A DNA stretch of 51,165 bases from an uncultured Clostridiaceae bacterium (GCA_947647275.1 CANSJQ010000009.1:1-51165), one strand, 5' to 3'; counted from the stretch's first letter, positions 24,598-34,400 are shown. A program made the numbers and translations. The notes: generated by a model not told the origin, from the letters alone.

Positions 24598-26322
24598 CTA
24601 CACATTTCTTTCGTAAATAACAAAGTTATCATCTGAATATAGTTCCTTATAATCTGAATTTCTTGATAAGAACATATTTAATTTTGCTTTTTTTACTACT
24701 ATTACATGCGTAATATCATATTCTTCAAATTTTGTTTCATAGTATGTCCCTATTGATGATATATTTATATAATCTGAGAAGATATTTCTTCCTTCATATT
24801 TTCCTTCTTCATTTTTAGTTCCATTAAATTCTGGTGCATATAAATCTGCTCTTGAATCTATAAATACTGGTATTCCTCTAAATAGTAAATAACTTCCATA
24901 ATTATATTCATTATATAATCTTATATTTTGTACATCTAAATTTTCTAATATCCATGTTGAAGCTTCTACTGGATAGCTTGATGTATTTATATATTTGTTA
25001 TTCATTTTTGGTTTATAAATTGCAAATGCTACTAATATAACTATTGCTATTGTGCATACTCTTCCTATTATTGTGGTCATGAACTTTGTAAATTTCCTAC
25101 AGCCTTCTTGGTCATATTTTTCTACTAAGTATGTTAATAATTTTGAGAATATAAATCCTCCTATTAATATTAGTAAAGAAATTTGCCTTCTTGACATGAA
25201 TGATAAATATATTAGCCCAGTTATCATAAATAAATCTCTTAGTTTTATTTTTGTGTCTGTAAATATCAATATGAATAATAATACTACCAATACTATCATT
25301 GTATGCTTATCATTATATAAAGTTAGTGGTAAGTGTTCACTAATGCTTGCTGTTGTATTTCCTTGCATTGTTTTTACTAAATATGTGTATGGGGTGTCCC
25401 CTAATGGTGTTAATAATCCTGTACAAACACATATTATCATAGCCAATATAAGCCATAAAACTGCATTTTCTTTTCTTACCTTTATTTTATATGGGTTTTC
25501 ACGTAATTTTTTTCCTTTTTCTTTTATAATTTCAAGTTTTTCTTGCTCTAATATTAGGTCTTCTTTTTCCTTTTCTAATTTTTGTTTTAAAAATTCTTTT
25601 TCTAATTCATCTGTTTGTTTAGACAACTTCTTTTCTAAATTTTTTACTATATCTTTTTTATTAAATATTTTAAATCTTTGTATTACATTCTTCTCTGCAA
25701 TCCAAGCAATTACATATTCTGCTATATATGGTAAAAATAGTACGAAGAAAAATGGCCATACTGCTACATGCACATTTGCAATTACTATTGAAATTAATAT
25801 TATCCCTAGCAAGTACCACTTTTTTTTGCTTTCTAAGAAATTTTCTATAAATAGAATGGTTAATGCAAATAATATAAATGTTACTAATTGCGCTCTTGCT
25901 GCAATGAAGTCTTTTAATAAATACATAGCAAACATTGTTATAAAGAAAGATACTAATTTATTTTTAGTTAACTTATTATTTATATAGTAAATTAATATTC
26001 CTAGTATGCAAGCAAGTATTATTGTAGATGCATATATAAATAACATTCCCCCATCTGGAATACCTGTTAATTCTCCTAAATGATATATTAAATATATCCC
26101 TGTATCATAGGCCCAGTGTGGATATGTGTATGGTAAACTTTCATGCCATGAAAAATGATCCTGCATATCTATTCCATTATTTAGTATTAGTTCTCCTATT
26201 CTTATTGTATAAAATGTATCATTTTGCAATGTTTTTGGACATAGTGCAAAACAAAATATAATTATTGCAATAATTGCTAATACATTAAATTTAATACTAA
26301 TTTTTCTTTTTTCTGAATTCAT
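24598..26322 (-). CDS. Polytopic membrane protein with GT-C glycosyltransferase-like features
   Basis: A 574-residue membrane protein with about ten predicted spans. The first extracytoplasmic loop (QNDTFYTIRIGELILNNGID, then DHFSWHESLPYTYPHWAYD) has an acidic residue early and aromatic content reminiscent of lipid-phosphate-sugar-dependent GT-C transferases. Residues about 215-275 form a cytoplasmic coiled coil (KNLEKKLSKQTDELEKEFLK) between membrane blocks. The C-terminus is soluble, with FIDSRADLYAPEFN. The family is conserved as a hypothetical protein in Firmicutes, so the enzymatic role is inference. Confidence 0.6.
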   Translation of the reverse strand: MNSEKRKISIKFNVLAIIAIIIFCFALCPKTLQNDTFYTIRIGELILNNGIDMQDHFSWHESLPYTYPHWAYDTGIYLIYHLGELTGIPDGGMLFIYASTIILACILGILIYYINNKLTKNKLVSFFITMFAMYLLKDFIAARAQLVTFILFALTILFIENFLESKKKWYLLGIILISIVIANVHVAVWPFFFVLFLPYIAEYVIAWIAEKNVIQRFKIFNKKDIVKNLEKKLSKQTDELEKEFLKQKLEKEKEDLILEQEKLEIIKEKGKKLRENPYKIKVRKENAVLWLILAMIICVCTGLLTPLGDTPYTYLVKTMQGNTTASISEHLPLTLYNDKHTMIVLVVLLFILIFTDTKIKLRDLFMITGLIYLSFMSRRQISLLILIGGFIFSKLLTYLVEKYDQEGCRKFTKFMTTIIGRVCTIAIVILVAFAIYKPKMNNKYINTSSYPVEASTWILENLDVQNIRLYNEYNYGSYLLFRGIPVFIDSRADLYAPEFNGTKNEEGKYEGRNIFSDYINISSIGTYYETKFEEYDITHVIVVKKAKLNMFLSRNSDYKELYSDDNFVIYERNV

Positions 26323-26360
26323 TTTTTTACCTCTTTAATTTTTTTATTATGCTTGTATTA

Positions 26361-26399
26361 TATAATAAACACCTTGTTTAAGGCAAGGTGTTTATTATA
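26361..26399 (-). terminator. Hairpin after the P-type ATPase gene
   Basis: TATAATAAACACCTTG and CAAGGTGTTTATTATA form a perfect 16-bp stem downstream of the ATPase stop at 26420. The U-run is weak, so it may act mainly to protect the 3' end. Confidence 0.65.
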
Positions 26400-26419
26400 A
26401 TTTTAATACTAATATGTGA

Positions 26420-28299
26420 TTATTTTAATATTCTTACACTATTTAATACTGTTAGTAAACTTACTCCTGTATCTGCTACTATTGCTAGCCATATTGGTGC
26501 TATTCCGAATAACTCCTAATGTTAAAACAATAGCTTTTACTATTAGTGAAAATGCTATGTTGAATTTTATTATTCTCATATTTTTCTTTGCTGTTTTTAT
26601 TATATTTGGTAAGCCTCCTATATTGTTTGATATTAGTAGAGCGTCTGCACTACTTTCTGCTATTTCTGAAGCATTTCCCATAGCTATTCCAAAGTCTGAT
26701 TCTGCTAAAACTGGGCTATCATTTATTCCGTCTCCTATAAATATTACTTTTCCATTTTCTTTTAGTTTTCTTACCTTTTCTAATTTTTGTTTTGGTAGTA
26801 AGCCTGCAAATACCTTATTTATTCCTACTTTGCTTGCTATTTTATTGGCACTTTCGATGTTATCTCCTGTAAGCATTACTGTTTCATTAATACCTATTTT
26901 ATTTAATTTTTCTGATATTCCAAAACTGCTCTCTCTTATTTCTTCTTTAAAAGTTATAATAGCTTCTAATATTCCATCTACTATTAGATAATTTGCATTT
27001 TTGTTAATCTCTTCTTTTATATTATTTTTTTCTAGCAATTTTGCATTTCCAAATAATACTTCTTTTCCTTCTATTTTTCCTTTAACACCATATCCTGCAA
27101 TTTCTTCATATTGATTTGCAATTATTTGTGTTTCTAAACCTTTGCTTTCCACTTTTTGTTTAATTGCTGTAGATATTGGATGATTTGAATTCTTTTCTAA
27201 TGCATACATATATTGCAGTGCTTGTGTTTCCTCCATATTTCCACTTAAATCTAATTTATCTATTTGCATTTTCCCTGTTGTTATTGTGCCTGTTTTGTCA
27301 AATGCTACATATTTTGCCTTTGACAAATTTTCAATATGTTTGCTTCCCTTTATTATCATTCCTTTTTTTGAAACTTTTCCTATGCATGAAAAGAATGCTA
27401 AGGGTACTGATATTACTATACTACATGGGCATGATGCTACTAAGAATACTAGTGACCTCATTATCCAAGTTTTAAATTCTTGTTTTAATATTAGTGGCAT
27501 ACATACTGCCATAATTATTGCTAGAATAATTACAATCGGTGTATATATTTTTGAAAATTTTGTTATAAAGCTTTCTGTCTCTCCTTTATTGTTTGTTGCT
27601 TCATATACTAAGTCTACTATTTGGGTCGTGGCTGAGTTTTTATAGTCTTTTTGTACTTCGCATATTAAACTTCCGGTTTAAATTTATGCTTCCAGATAAT
27701 ATTTCCTCATTTTCTTTTACTGCTACTGGCATGCTCTCACCTGTTAGGCTTGACATATCAAGGTTTGCTGTACCTTTTAAAATTTTACAGTCAAGTGGAA
27801 CTATTTCGCCTGGTTTTATTATTATTTTTTCACCTATTTTTACTTCTTCTACATTTACAACTTTTATGTTTTCTTTTTCATCTATTATATTTGCTGTTTT
27901 TGCTTTTATTTCTACTATATTTTTTATACTTTTATTTGATTTTTCTACTGCCTTTTCTTCTAAGAATTCGCCTAACCTAAACAATAATACAACCATACAA
28001 CTTTCTGGAAATTCGCCTAGGCAAAATGCTGCAATTACTGCTATTGTCATTAGGGTATCTTCTTCAAAGTTTAGTTTGAAAATGTTTTTAATTCCTTCTA
28101 TTATTAGTTCATAACCTGATAATATTATTACTAGTAAATAGCCCAAAATTTTATAATTTTCTAGTATTGGTATAAATGTTAGTACAAATATTATAATTGA
28201 AACAATGTATAAAATTATATCTTTTTTATTTAACTTTTCTCTTGTTTCACTTTCCTTTGTGTTACAGTGGTGACAATGATTACAAGTATGATTACTCAT
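26420..28299 (-). CDS. cadA: Zinc/cadmium-type P1B ATPase, interrupted twice at CGG codons
   Basis: P1B ATPases export heavy metals. The N-terminus is Cys/His-rich (SNHTCNHCHHCNTKES) instead of a full HMA domain. Motifs include SLTGESMPV, the metal-site CPCS in VASCPCSIVISVPLAF, phosphorylation DKTGT, HPIS, and GDGINDSPVLAESDFGIAMG. Two in-frame CGG codons (27673-27675 and 26505-26507) break the frame. Dropping the C at each joins 208, 389 and 29 codons into one 625-residue protein, with GSINLNGSLICEV at the first junction and LTLGVIGIAPIWLAI at the second, both family-like. No other lesion. ArsR regulator is 21 bp upstream. Confidence 0.85.
26505..26507 (-). other. CGG frameshift site 2 in cadA
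   Basis: Coding strand GTT ATT C GGA ATA GCA: skipping the C gives VIGIAPIWLAIVADTGVSLL, the normal C-terminal end of the family, with stop at 26420. Confidence 0.85.
27673..27675 (-). other. CGG frameshift site 1 in cadA
   Basis: Coding strand TTA AAC C GGA AGT TTA: skipping one C gives INLNGSLICEVQKDYKNSAT, linking the TGES half to the CPC half. Confidence 0.85.
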
Positions 28300-28320
28300 T
28301 CTAATTACCTCCTTTTATAA

Positions 28321-28689
28321 TTAAATCTTCTTTTCTTCTCTTATGTGCTCTAAGATCATCGTTATTATTTTTTCTATATGTTCATCTTGGAGACTATAAT
28401 ATACTTGTTTTCCTTCTTTTCTATATTTTACTAATTTTGATGTTCTAAGCAGTTGTAATTGGTGTGATACATTTGATTGTGTAAGCCCTAAAAGTTCGCA
28501 TAAATCACAGACACATAACTCATTATTTAATATACTACATATTATTTTTAACCTAGAACTATCTGCAAATAGTTTAAATATATCTGCCATTTCTATTATT
28601 TCATCAAAAGAAGGCTCTTTACTTTGTACTTCTTTTATTTTATTGTAATGTGGACACTTTTCGTTACAAATTAAATCTTTTTCTTCCAT
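28321..28689 (-). CDS. ArsR/SmtB-family metal-sensing repressor (CadC/CzrA-like)
   Basis: These dimeric winged-helix proteins repress metal-export genes until bound by zinc, cadmium or similar ions. The 122-residue protein has ELCVCDLCELLGLTQSNVSH (recognition helix, with a CVC pair in the alpha-3 region) and KQVYYSLQDEHIEKIITMIL. The C-terminal DxH and HxxE pattern is like alpha-5 zinc sites. It lies 21 bp upstream of the P-type ATPase and directly downstream of a perfect inverted repeat, so it very likely controls both genes. Confidence 0.9.
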   Translation of the reverse strand: MEEKDLICNEKCPHYNKIKEVQSKEPSFDEIIEMADIFKLFADSSRLKIICSILNNELCVCDLCELLGLTQSNVSHQLQLLRTSKLVKYRKEGKQVYYSLQDEHIEKIITMILEHIREEKKI

Positions 28690-28720
28690 TTACTTCTTCT
28701 CCTTATTAATTATATATGAA

Positions 28721-28742
28721 TATATGAATATTTATTCATATA
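28721..28742. promoter_or_regulatory. Operator for the ArsR/SmtB repressor
   Basis: TATATGAATA-TT-TATTCATATA is a perfect 10-2-10 inverted repeat about 32 bp before the regulator start. It has the ATGAAnn...nnTTCAT form bound by SmtB/CzrA/CadC proteins. A partial extra half-site TATATGAA lies just beside it. Confidence 0.8.
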
Positions 28743-28889
28743 TTAACTCTAAAAAAAATTTCTGTCAATATTTTTATAAAATTTAATTAGTAATTTTTAC
28801 AATTTAATAAGAAAATTTCCTCATCATACTACCAAGCAATCTTATCTGCTTTATAATTCGGCTTAAAATAGTATTCTTTCTTACTATAC

Positions 28890-28925
28890 AAAAAAGTTTC
28901 TATATAATTTATATAGAAACTTTTA
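28890..28925 (-). terminator. Terminator of the M23 gene at 28928
   Basis: AAAAGTTTCTATATAA pairs with TTATATAGAAACTTTT, followed by TTTTGTA on the minus strand. Confidence 0.85.
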
Positions 28926-28927
28926 TT

Positions 28928-29908
28928 TTACTTATACAAATATTTTTGTGGATTTATTTGGCTTCCGTTTTTTCTTATTTCGAAATGTAGGTGATTTCCT
29001 GTTGAGAAACCTGTTGAACCCACTTTTGCTATTTCTTCCCCTGCTTTTACTTCTTCCCCTACTTTTGCTATTAATTTACTACAATGTCCATAATATGTTT
29101 GTATTCCATTTTCATGTGTTATTATTATTAGGTTTCCATATCCACCCATCGTTCCAGAATAAGTTACTTTTCCATCTGCTGCTGCTACAATTGTTGTTCC
29201 ATATGGTGCAGCTATATCCATTCCTTTATGTGTATGATCTCTTATACTTTCATTTGCTCCATACCTTGAAGTTATAGTTCCACTTACTGGTTTTACTCCA
29301 AAATATACTCCGTTTAATGTTGAAGATTTAATTTTCTCTTGCTTATTTACTATATCTAAAACTTCTACTTCTGCTGTTTCTATATTTGATGCTATTTGTA
29401 TACTTTTTTCTATATTATTTATATCTTGCGTATAAATTTCATTTACACTTATACTTACTTTATCCATTTTAGCTGTATTTTCTTCTTTTAATTTAGCTAC
29501 TGTTTCCTCTGCTTCTTCTATTGAATTTACATATACAGCTACATTGCCCTCTACAGCTATTTCGTATAACTTATAAGTAGTAACCGCTTCTTCATTTATT
29601 TTTTTAAAAATTTCTTCTTCATTAGTTTTCTCAGAATTATTTGCTAAAATAATTTGATATTTTGGAAATTCTGAAATATTTACATATGCTACATTTACTT
29701 CGTTTTTATTTATTATTTGCTCATCTATTAATTTTTCAAATTTATATTTGTTTGAAACATATCCAACTTCTTCACCAGAAATTGTTACTTTATATACTAT
29801 TTTATATTTTAATGACATTATTGCAAGAATAATTATTAAGGAACATATTACTATTGTTAATAACTTTACTATATCTTTAGTATAATTTCTTACTTTCTTG
29901 TTTAAAAT
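28928..29908 (-). CDS. Membrane-anchored M23 peptidase, probable non-AUG start
   Basis: M23 (LytM) peptidases cut peptidoglycan cross-bridges. The C-terminal domain has ITSRYGANESIRDHTHKGMD, IITHENGIQTYYGHCSKLIA and GNHLHFEIRKNGSQINPQ, with intact zinc ligands. The first in-frame ATG (29818) has no ribosome-binding site and would cut off the membrane anchor. Upstream codons encode KLLTIVICSLIIILAIMSLK, a clear signal anchor, back to a TGA at 29915-29917. AAAGGAGAG lies at 29918-29925, nine bases before an ATT (29908), so ATT is the likely start (326 residues). An extracytoplasmic alpha/beta region separates anchor and peptidase. Sporulation role (SpoIIQ-like) possible but unproven. Confidence 0.75.
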   Translation of the reverse strand: MLNKKVRNYTKDIVKLLTIVICSLIIILAIMSLKYKIVYKVTISGEEVGYVSNKYKFEKLIDEQIINKNEVNVAYVNISEFPKYQIILANNSEKTNEEEIFKKINEEAVTTYKLYEIAVEGNVAVYVNSIEEAEETVAKLKEENTAKMDKVSISVNEIYTQDINNIEKSIQIASNIETAEVEVLDIVNKQEKIKSSTLNGVYFGVKPVSGTITSRYGANESIRDHTHKGMDIAAPYGTTIVAAADGKVTYSGTMGGYGNLIIITHENGIQTYYGHCSKLIAKVGEEVKAGEEIAKVGSTGFSTGNHLHFEIRKNGSQINPQKYLYK

Positions 29909-30092
29909 ATATATTCACTCTCCTTTTAAAATTATGTTAATTTTTACCACATGCATCTTTTATTATAACATATATTTTATACAATTGCAAATTTTTTATT
30001 CTGAAATTTTATAGGCATTCCTTCGCAAGATATTTGCAAGTATCTTATTTATATATTCTTTTTATATTAAAATTTTTTTGAAGGAGGACTTT

Positions 30093-30290
30093 ATGGTAAA
30101 TTTTAATATAGAAGAACTATTAAAAAAGCAGAATAAGTCGAAGTATTGGTTGTGTCAACAAATGAATATTACAAATAGGAATCTAAATAGAGTAATAAAC
30201 GGCGAAACAGATTCTATTTCCTTTAAATATCTAGAATGTTTTTGTAAATACCTTTCATGTTCTGTTGAAGATTTAATTAAGATTGTTTAA
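30093..30290 (+). CDS. Minimal XRE-family transcriptional regulator
   Basis: A 65-residue Cro/CI-type helix-turn-helix protein (MVNFNIEELLKKQNKSKYWL, then MNITNRNLNRVINGETDSIS and CSVEDLIKIV). It contains only the DNA-binding domain. The ATG at 30093 is chosen because GAAGGAGGAC precedes it. It stands alone with its own terminator. AAGATATTTGCAAGTATCTT (about 30028-30047) upstream is an inverted repeat that could be its own operator. Confidence 0.85.
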   Translation: MVNFNIEELLKKQNKSKYWLCQQMNITNRNLNRVINGETDSISFKYLECFCKYLSCSVEDLIKIV

Positions 30291-30334
30291 AAAAGTAAGC
30301 ATAAGCTTTGATACTATTTAATTATGGTATTATA

Positions 30335-30376
30335 AAAAATCCAAAAGAGGTATATTACATTTCTTTTGGATTTTTT
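30335..30376 (+). terminator. Terminator of the XRE gene
   Basis: AAAATCCAAAAGA and TCTTTTGGATTTTTT form the stem and U-run after the XRE gene. Confidence 0.85.
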
Positions 30377-30465
30377 AAATATGTTTAATACACAATTCAG
30401 CAAGTTATTTTTCATATTACTTACTAATTAATTTCAATTTTCTGCCTACAGTTTTATATAGTTGC

Positions 30466-31773
30466 TTATTTCTTTACTAATTTTGCAATTAAATCATAAT
30501 TATCTGTTTCTATAATTTCGCATTCTATGAATTTTCCTTTAAGTAGCTCATCTACCATTTGTATGTAAATAAGACCATCTATATCTGGTACATCCATATA
30601 ACTTCTTCCTACATAATATTTACCATCAAAAGTTTTACTTTCTATTAGTACCTCTAATTTCTTTCCAATTAATTCTTTTTGTTTTTCTATTGCTATTTGT
30701 TGTTGTAAACTCATTATTTTATTATATCTACTCTTTTTGGTATTTGTATGAATTTGATTTGTCAGCTTTTCTGCTGGTGTTCCTTCTTCTTTTGAGTAGC
30801 TAAAAGCTCCTAGCCTATCAAATTTTGTTTCTTTTATAAAGTCATATAGTTCTTCAAAGTCTTCTTTTGTTTCTCCTGGGAAGCCTACCATTACTGTTGT
30901 TCTGATTACTACATTTGGTATTTCTTCTCTTAATTTTTTTATTACTTTTCTTATGCTTTCGCTATTGCTTTTTCTATTCATTCTTTTTAGTACACTATCT
31001 GATATGTGTTGAATTGGTATATCGAAGTATTTGCATATTTTATCTTCTTTTTTAACAACTTTTATTAATTCATCTGTTATTGTTTCTGGGTATGAATATA
31101 AAAATCTTATCCATTTTATACCATCTATTTTGCATAACTCTTGCAATAACTCTGCTAAGCGTGGCTTTCCATATATGTCTATTCCATATTTTGTTGTATC
31201 TTGTGCTATTACTATTAGTTCCTTATACCCTTCTTTAGCAAGCTTTTCCGCTTCTTCTAATACATCTTCTATCGTTCTACTTATGAATTTTCCTCTTATT
31301 TTTGGAATTGCACAATATGTACAGAAATTGCTACAACCTTCTGCTATTCTTAAATATGCAAAGTTTTCTCCTGTTGTTATTGTTCTGTCCAAGAAATTTA
31401 ATTCATTTTGTTTTGTTACTTCTGGATTTATAACCTTTTTAATTTGCTCCCATATTGTATTATAAGAATCATATTTTATCCATAAATCTACTTCTGGAAT
31501 TTCTTTTTCAAGTTCTTCTTTAAACCTTTGCACTAAGCAACCCATTACTATTAAATATTTGCATCTTTTCTTTTTATATTCTGCCATTTCAAGTATTGTA
31601 TTTATAGCTTCTTCTTGTGCACTTAATATAAAACCACATGTATTTATTATTAAAATATCAGCATCTTCTGGGTTATTTACTATTTTATATTCATTATTTT
31701 TAAATAGACCTATTGTCATTTCTGTATCTACTAAATTTTTGCTACAACCTAAGTGTATAAATCCTACGTTCAT
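30466..31773 (-). CDS. rimO: Ribosomal protein S12 methylthiotransferase RimO
   Basis: RimO is a radical SAM enzyme that methylthiolates an aspartate of ribosomal protein S12, whose gene is also in this window. The ATG at 31773 follows AAAGGAGAAGAAA; upstream frame is not needed. About 435 residues. The N-terminal UPF0004 domain has VGFIHLGCSKNLVDTEMTIG with cysteines at CSKN, NTCGF and MGCLVQ. The radical SAM motif is CSNFCTYC, and a C-terminal TRAM domain ends the protein. AYLRIAEGCSNFCTYCAIPK and VMVGFPGETKEDFEELYDF are diagnostic. Confidence 0.94.
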   Translation of the reverse strand: MNVGFIHLGCSKNLVDTEMTIGLFKNNEYKIVNNPEDADILIINTCGFILSAQEEAINTILEMAEYKKKRCKYLIVMGCLVQRFKEELEKEIPEVDLWIKYDSYNTIWEQIKKVINPEVTKQNELNFLDRTITTGENFAYLRIAEGCSNFCTYCAIPKIRGKFISRTIEDVLEEAEKLAKEGYKELIVIAQDTTKYGIDIYGKPRLAELLQELCKIDGIKWIRFLYSYPETITDELIKVVKKEDKICKYFDIPIQHISDSVLKRMNRKSNSESIRKVIKKLREEIPNVVIRTTVMVGFPGETKEDFEELYDFIKETKFDRLGAFSYSKEEGTPAEKLTNQIHTNTKKSRYNKIMSLQQQIAIEKQKELIGKKLEVLIESKTFDGKYYVGRSYMDVPDIDGLIYIQMVDELLKGKFIECEIIETDNYDLIAKLVKK

Positions 31774-31796
31774 TTTCTTCTCCTTTTTTATAAGAA

Positions 31797-31848
31797 TTGT
31801 GGCATGAATACAATTTTCTAAATTTAGAAAATAACTCCATGCCACAAT
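31797..31848 (-). other. Hairpin between the nucleoside kinase and rimO
   Basis: TTGTGGCATG (31797) and CATGCCACAA (31848) enclose TTTTCTAAATTTAGAAAA. Lacks a U-run; may be a weak terminator or RNA-stability element. Confidence 0.55.
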
Positions 31849-31853
31849 AATTA

Positions 31854-32429
31854 TTAATATTTTAAAATTTCTCTAATTTCTGCTTTTGTTTCTTCCTCTG
31901 GCCTGTCATTTCTTACATTAAATACATTTATATTAGGATATCTCTCTTTTATTTCAGCTGCAATTTGTAAATATACTTTTTGTTGATTTCTGCTATTATC
32001 AGCTGCAAATTCAGATCCTTTGAATACAGCCTTTTCTCCTCTGTTCAATCTTTCTGAATATTTACTTTCATCTTCTAAGTACAATGTAATATAATATATT
32101 TCAAAATCTAGACCCGCGAAATCTTGTAGTAATCTTTCATAAACATCTGTAAAAGAATATTCTTTTTTTCCTAATCTACAATAGTTTTCTTCTGTAAAGA
32201 ATGTTCTGTCAAAAAGCAAATTTATACTTTTGTTTTCCATCTTTTTCATGTACTCTAATAAATCCTCGTACATTTCCCTTGCTTTTTTCTTGCCTGTTAT
32301 AGTGCTATCTGATGTTCCACATAGCCTATATAAATTTGTATAAGATAATGTGTTTCTTATATAATCTGTTATAGTTGTTTTACCTGCCCCTTGTGATCCT
32401 TCTACTACAATGATTTTAGAATTTGCCAT
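31854..32429 (-). CDS. P-loop nucleoside/thymidylate kinase-like protein
   Basis: The 191-residue protein has a P-loop (VVEGSQGAGKTTITDYIR), a DRT-like motif in LLFDRTFFTEENYCR, and an arginine-containing lid (YSERLNRGEKAVFKGSEF). It matches the deoxynucleoside/thymidylate kinase fold, which phosphorylates nucleosides or nucleotides with ATP. The substrate cannot be set from sequence, and other P-loop phosphotransferases are possible. GGAGGAAGGAAT precedes the ATG. Confidence 0.65.
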   Translation of the reverse strand: MANSKIIVVEGSQGAGKTTITDYIRNTLSYTNLYRLCGTSDSTITGKKKAREMYEDLLEYMKKMENKSINLLFDRTFFTEENYCRLGKKEYSFTDVYERLLQDFAGLDFEIYYITLYLEDESKYSERLNRGEKAVFKGSEFAADNSRNQQKVYLQIAAEIKERYPNINVFNVRNDRPEEETKAEIREILKY

Positions 32430-32559
32430 ATTCCTTCCTCCTTATAATAATAAAAAGTTTTTAGTGCCTTACATTTTCTATTTGGAATTATACTATCTTT
32501 TTTTAATTTTGTAAATATTATAAAGATAAATTTCCATCAAAATTAGACATTTTTCTTTC

Positions 32560-32588
32560 TTGCAATTTAATATATAATGGTGTAAAAT
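32560..32588 (+). promoter_or_regulatory. Promoter of the acyl ligase gene
   Basis: TTGCAA (32560-32565), 17-bp spacer, TAAAAT (32583-32588), divergent from the kinase gene. Confidence 0.55.
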
Positions 32589-32621
32589 AAGAGCATAAAT
32601 TTAGAAAAGAGGTATTTTACT

Positions 32622-34355
32622 TTGGAAGATAAAAAAAGAAAATTATACAAAGGCAGAACTCTTAATAACTTTAAAGAGTTGATTGAAAGATATGAAAATG
32701 AATACTCTGAAAAGATTGCATTTACATATAAAGAAAACCCTAAATCTAAAGAATTTATAAATATATCTTATTCAAAATTTGCAAGTGATATTAAAAGTTT
32801 AGCTACATCTTTAATTCATTTAGGCCTTTCTAAAAAAAGAGTTGCTATTATTGCTTCTAACCGTTATGAATGGTGTGTAAGCTATTTAGCTATAACTACT
32901 AGTGATATTGTAGTTGTACCTTTAGACAAATCTCTTCCAGATAATGAAATTGAAAGTTTAATTAAAAGAAGTGAAGTAGAAGCTATTATATTTGATAAAA
33001 AACATATTGATGTTTTAAAAAATTTAAAGGCTTCTAATACTACTAATTTGAAACATTTAATTTGTATGGATAATACTGAAGATAAAGATGTTATTAATTA
33101 TTCTATATTAGTATCAAAAGGTAATTATCTACTTGAAAATGATGACCAAAAATACCAAAATATAAAATTAGATAATAATAAAATATCTATTATGCTTTTC
33201 ACATCAGGAACTACTGCAATTTCAAAAGCCGTAATGTTATCACAAGCAAATATATGTGCAGATATTTATGCACTTTCTCAAATGACTGATATACGAAGAG
33301 AAGATATATTTTTATCTTTCTTACCTTTGCATCATACCTTTGAGTCAACTTGTACATTTTTATATGGTACTTCTTGTGGTATTACTGTTGCTTTTAGTGA
33401 TGGATTACGATATGTTGCAAATAATTTGAAAGAATTTAATATTACTGGTTTCGTATCTGTTCCTTTAATGCTTGAAATTATGTATAAAAAAATTGATAAG
33501 GCAATAGAAGAACAAGGTAAAAAGAAATTAGTAAAAACTATGAGTTCTGTTTGTAACTTTTTATTAAAATTTGGAATTGATATAAGAAGAAAAGTATTCA
33601 AAACTATATTAAATAGCTTTGCGCCCAATTTAAGAGTTTTAATTGCAGGTGGTGCACCTATGAGTAAAGATGCCATAGAATGTTTTGTTAATTTAGGTAT
33701 AAACTTACTTCAAGGCTATGGTTTAACTGAAACTTCACCTGTTCTTGCAGGTGAAAATGATAAATATAAGAAAGCTGGCTCTGTAGGTTTTGCCCTTCCT
33801 GGTATAACAATTGAAATAGATAACTCAAATGATGAAGGTATTGGTGAAATAAAAGCAAAAGGTCCTACAATTATGAAGGGTTACTATGAAAACGAAGAGG
33901 CAACTAATGAAGTTTTAAAAGATGGTTGGTTCTATACTGGTGATTTAGGTTATATTGATAAAGAAGGATATTTATTTATTACTGGTAGAAAAAAGGATGT
34001 TATCGTTCTTAAAAATGGTAAGAATATTTACCCAGAAGAGCTAGAAATATTAATAAACAAATTACCATATGTTGCTGAAAGTTTAGTATTTGGTATGCCG
34101 GATTCTAAAAAAGATGATTTAGTGTTATCTGCAAAAATTGTTTATAATAAAGATGTTATGAAGGAATTGTTTGAAGGTAAAGATGTTAATGAATATCACG
34201 ATATTATATGGCAAGATATTAAGGCACAAATTAATACGCAAATGCCTGCATATAAGTCTATAAGAGATATTATTGTTACAGATGCACCTTTGATTAAAAC
34301 TACTACTCAAAAGATTAAGAGGCATGAGGAGATAAAGAAAATATTAGAAAAGTAA
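32622..34355 (+). CDS. AMP-forming acyl-CoA synthetase/ligase
   Basis: ANL-superfamily enzymes activate carboxylic acids as acyl-AMP and pass them to CoA or carriers. This 577-residue protein has P-loop MLFTSGTTAISKAVMLSQ (Gly-Met/Pro replaced by AIS in the usual GTTGxPK), LLQGYGLTETSPVLAGEN, YTGDLGYIDKEGYLFITGRK, and KNGKNIYPEELE. It is close in plan to long-chain fatty-acid:CoA ligases (FadD/AAS-like). The start is TTG at 32622, after AAAGAGG; no ATG is near. Chain-length preference is unknown. Confidence 0.85.
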   Translation: MEDKKRKLYKGRTLNNFKELIERYENEYSEKIAFTYKENPKSKEFINISYSKFASDIKSLATSLIHLGLSKKRVAIIASNRYEWCVSYLAITTSDIVVVPLDKSLPDNEIESLIKRSEVEAIIFDKKHIDVLKNLKASNTTNLKHLICMDNTEDKDVINYSILVSKGNYLLENDDQKYQNIKLDNNKISIMLFTSGTTAISKAVMLSQANICADIYALSQMTDIRREDIFLSFLPLHHTFESTCTFLYGTSCGITVAFSDGLRYVANNLKEFNITGFVSVPLMLEIMYKKIDKAIEEQGKKKLVKTMSSVCNFLLKFGIDIRRKVFKTILNSFAPNLRVLIAGGAPMSKDAIECFVNLGINLLQGYGLTETSPVLAGENDKYKKAGSVGFALPGITIEIDNSNDEGIGEIKAKGPTIMKGYYENEEATNEVLKDGWFYTGDLGYIDKEGYLFITGRKKDVIVLKNGKNIYPEELEILINKLPYVAESLVFGMPDSKKDDLVLSAKIVYNKDVMKELFEGKDVNEYHDIIWQDIKAQINTQMPAYKSIRDIIVTDAPLIKTTTQKIKRHEEIKKILEK

Positions 34356-34381
34356 AAAGATGGTATTTTTCCATCTTTTTA
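34354..34381. terminator. Bidirectional terminator between acyl ligase and rng
   Basis: AAAAAGATGG pairs with CCATCTTTTT across TATTTTT between two convergent genes. Confidence 0.85.
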
Positions 34382-34400
34382 CTTTTCTAATATTTTTTTA

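Noticed and set aside
25052..25987. 311-codon plus-strand ORF opposite the membrane protein gene
   Set aside because: A shadow frame of low-GC coding sequence, without ribosome-binding site, Ser/Ile/Phe-rich and unlike a real protein.
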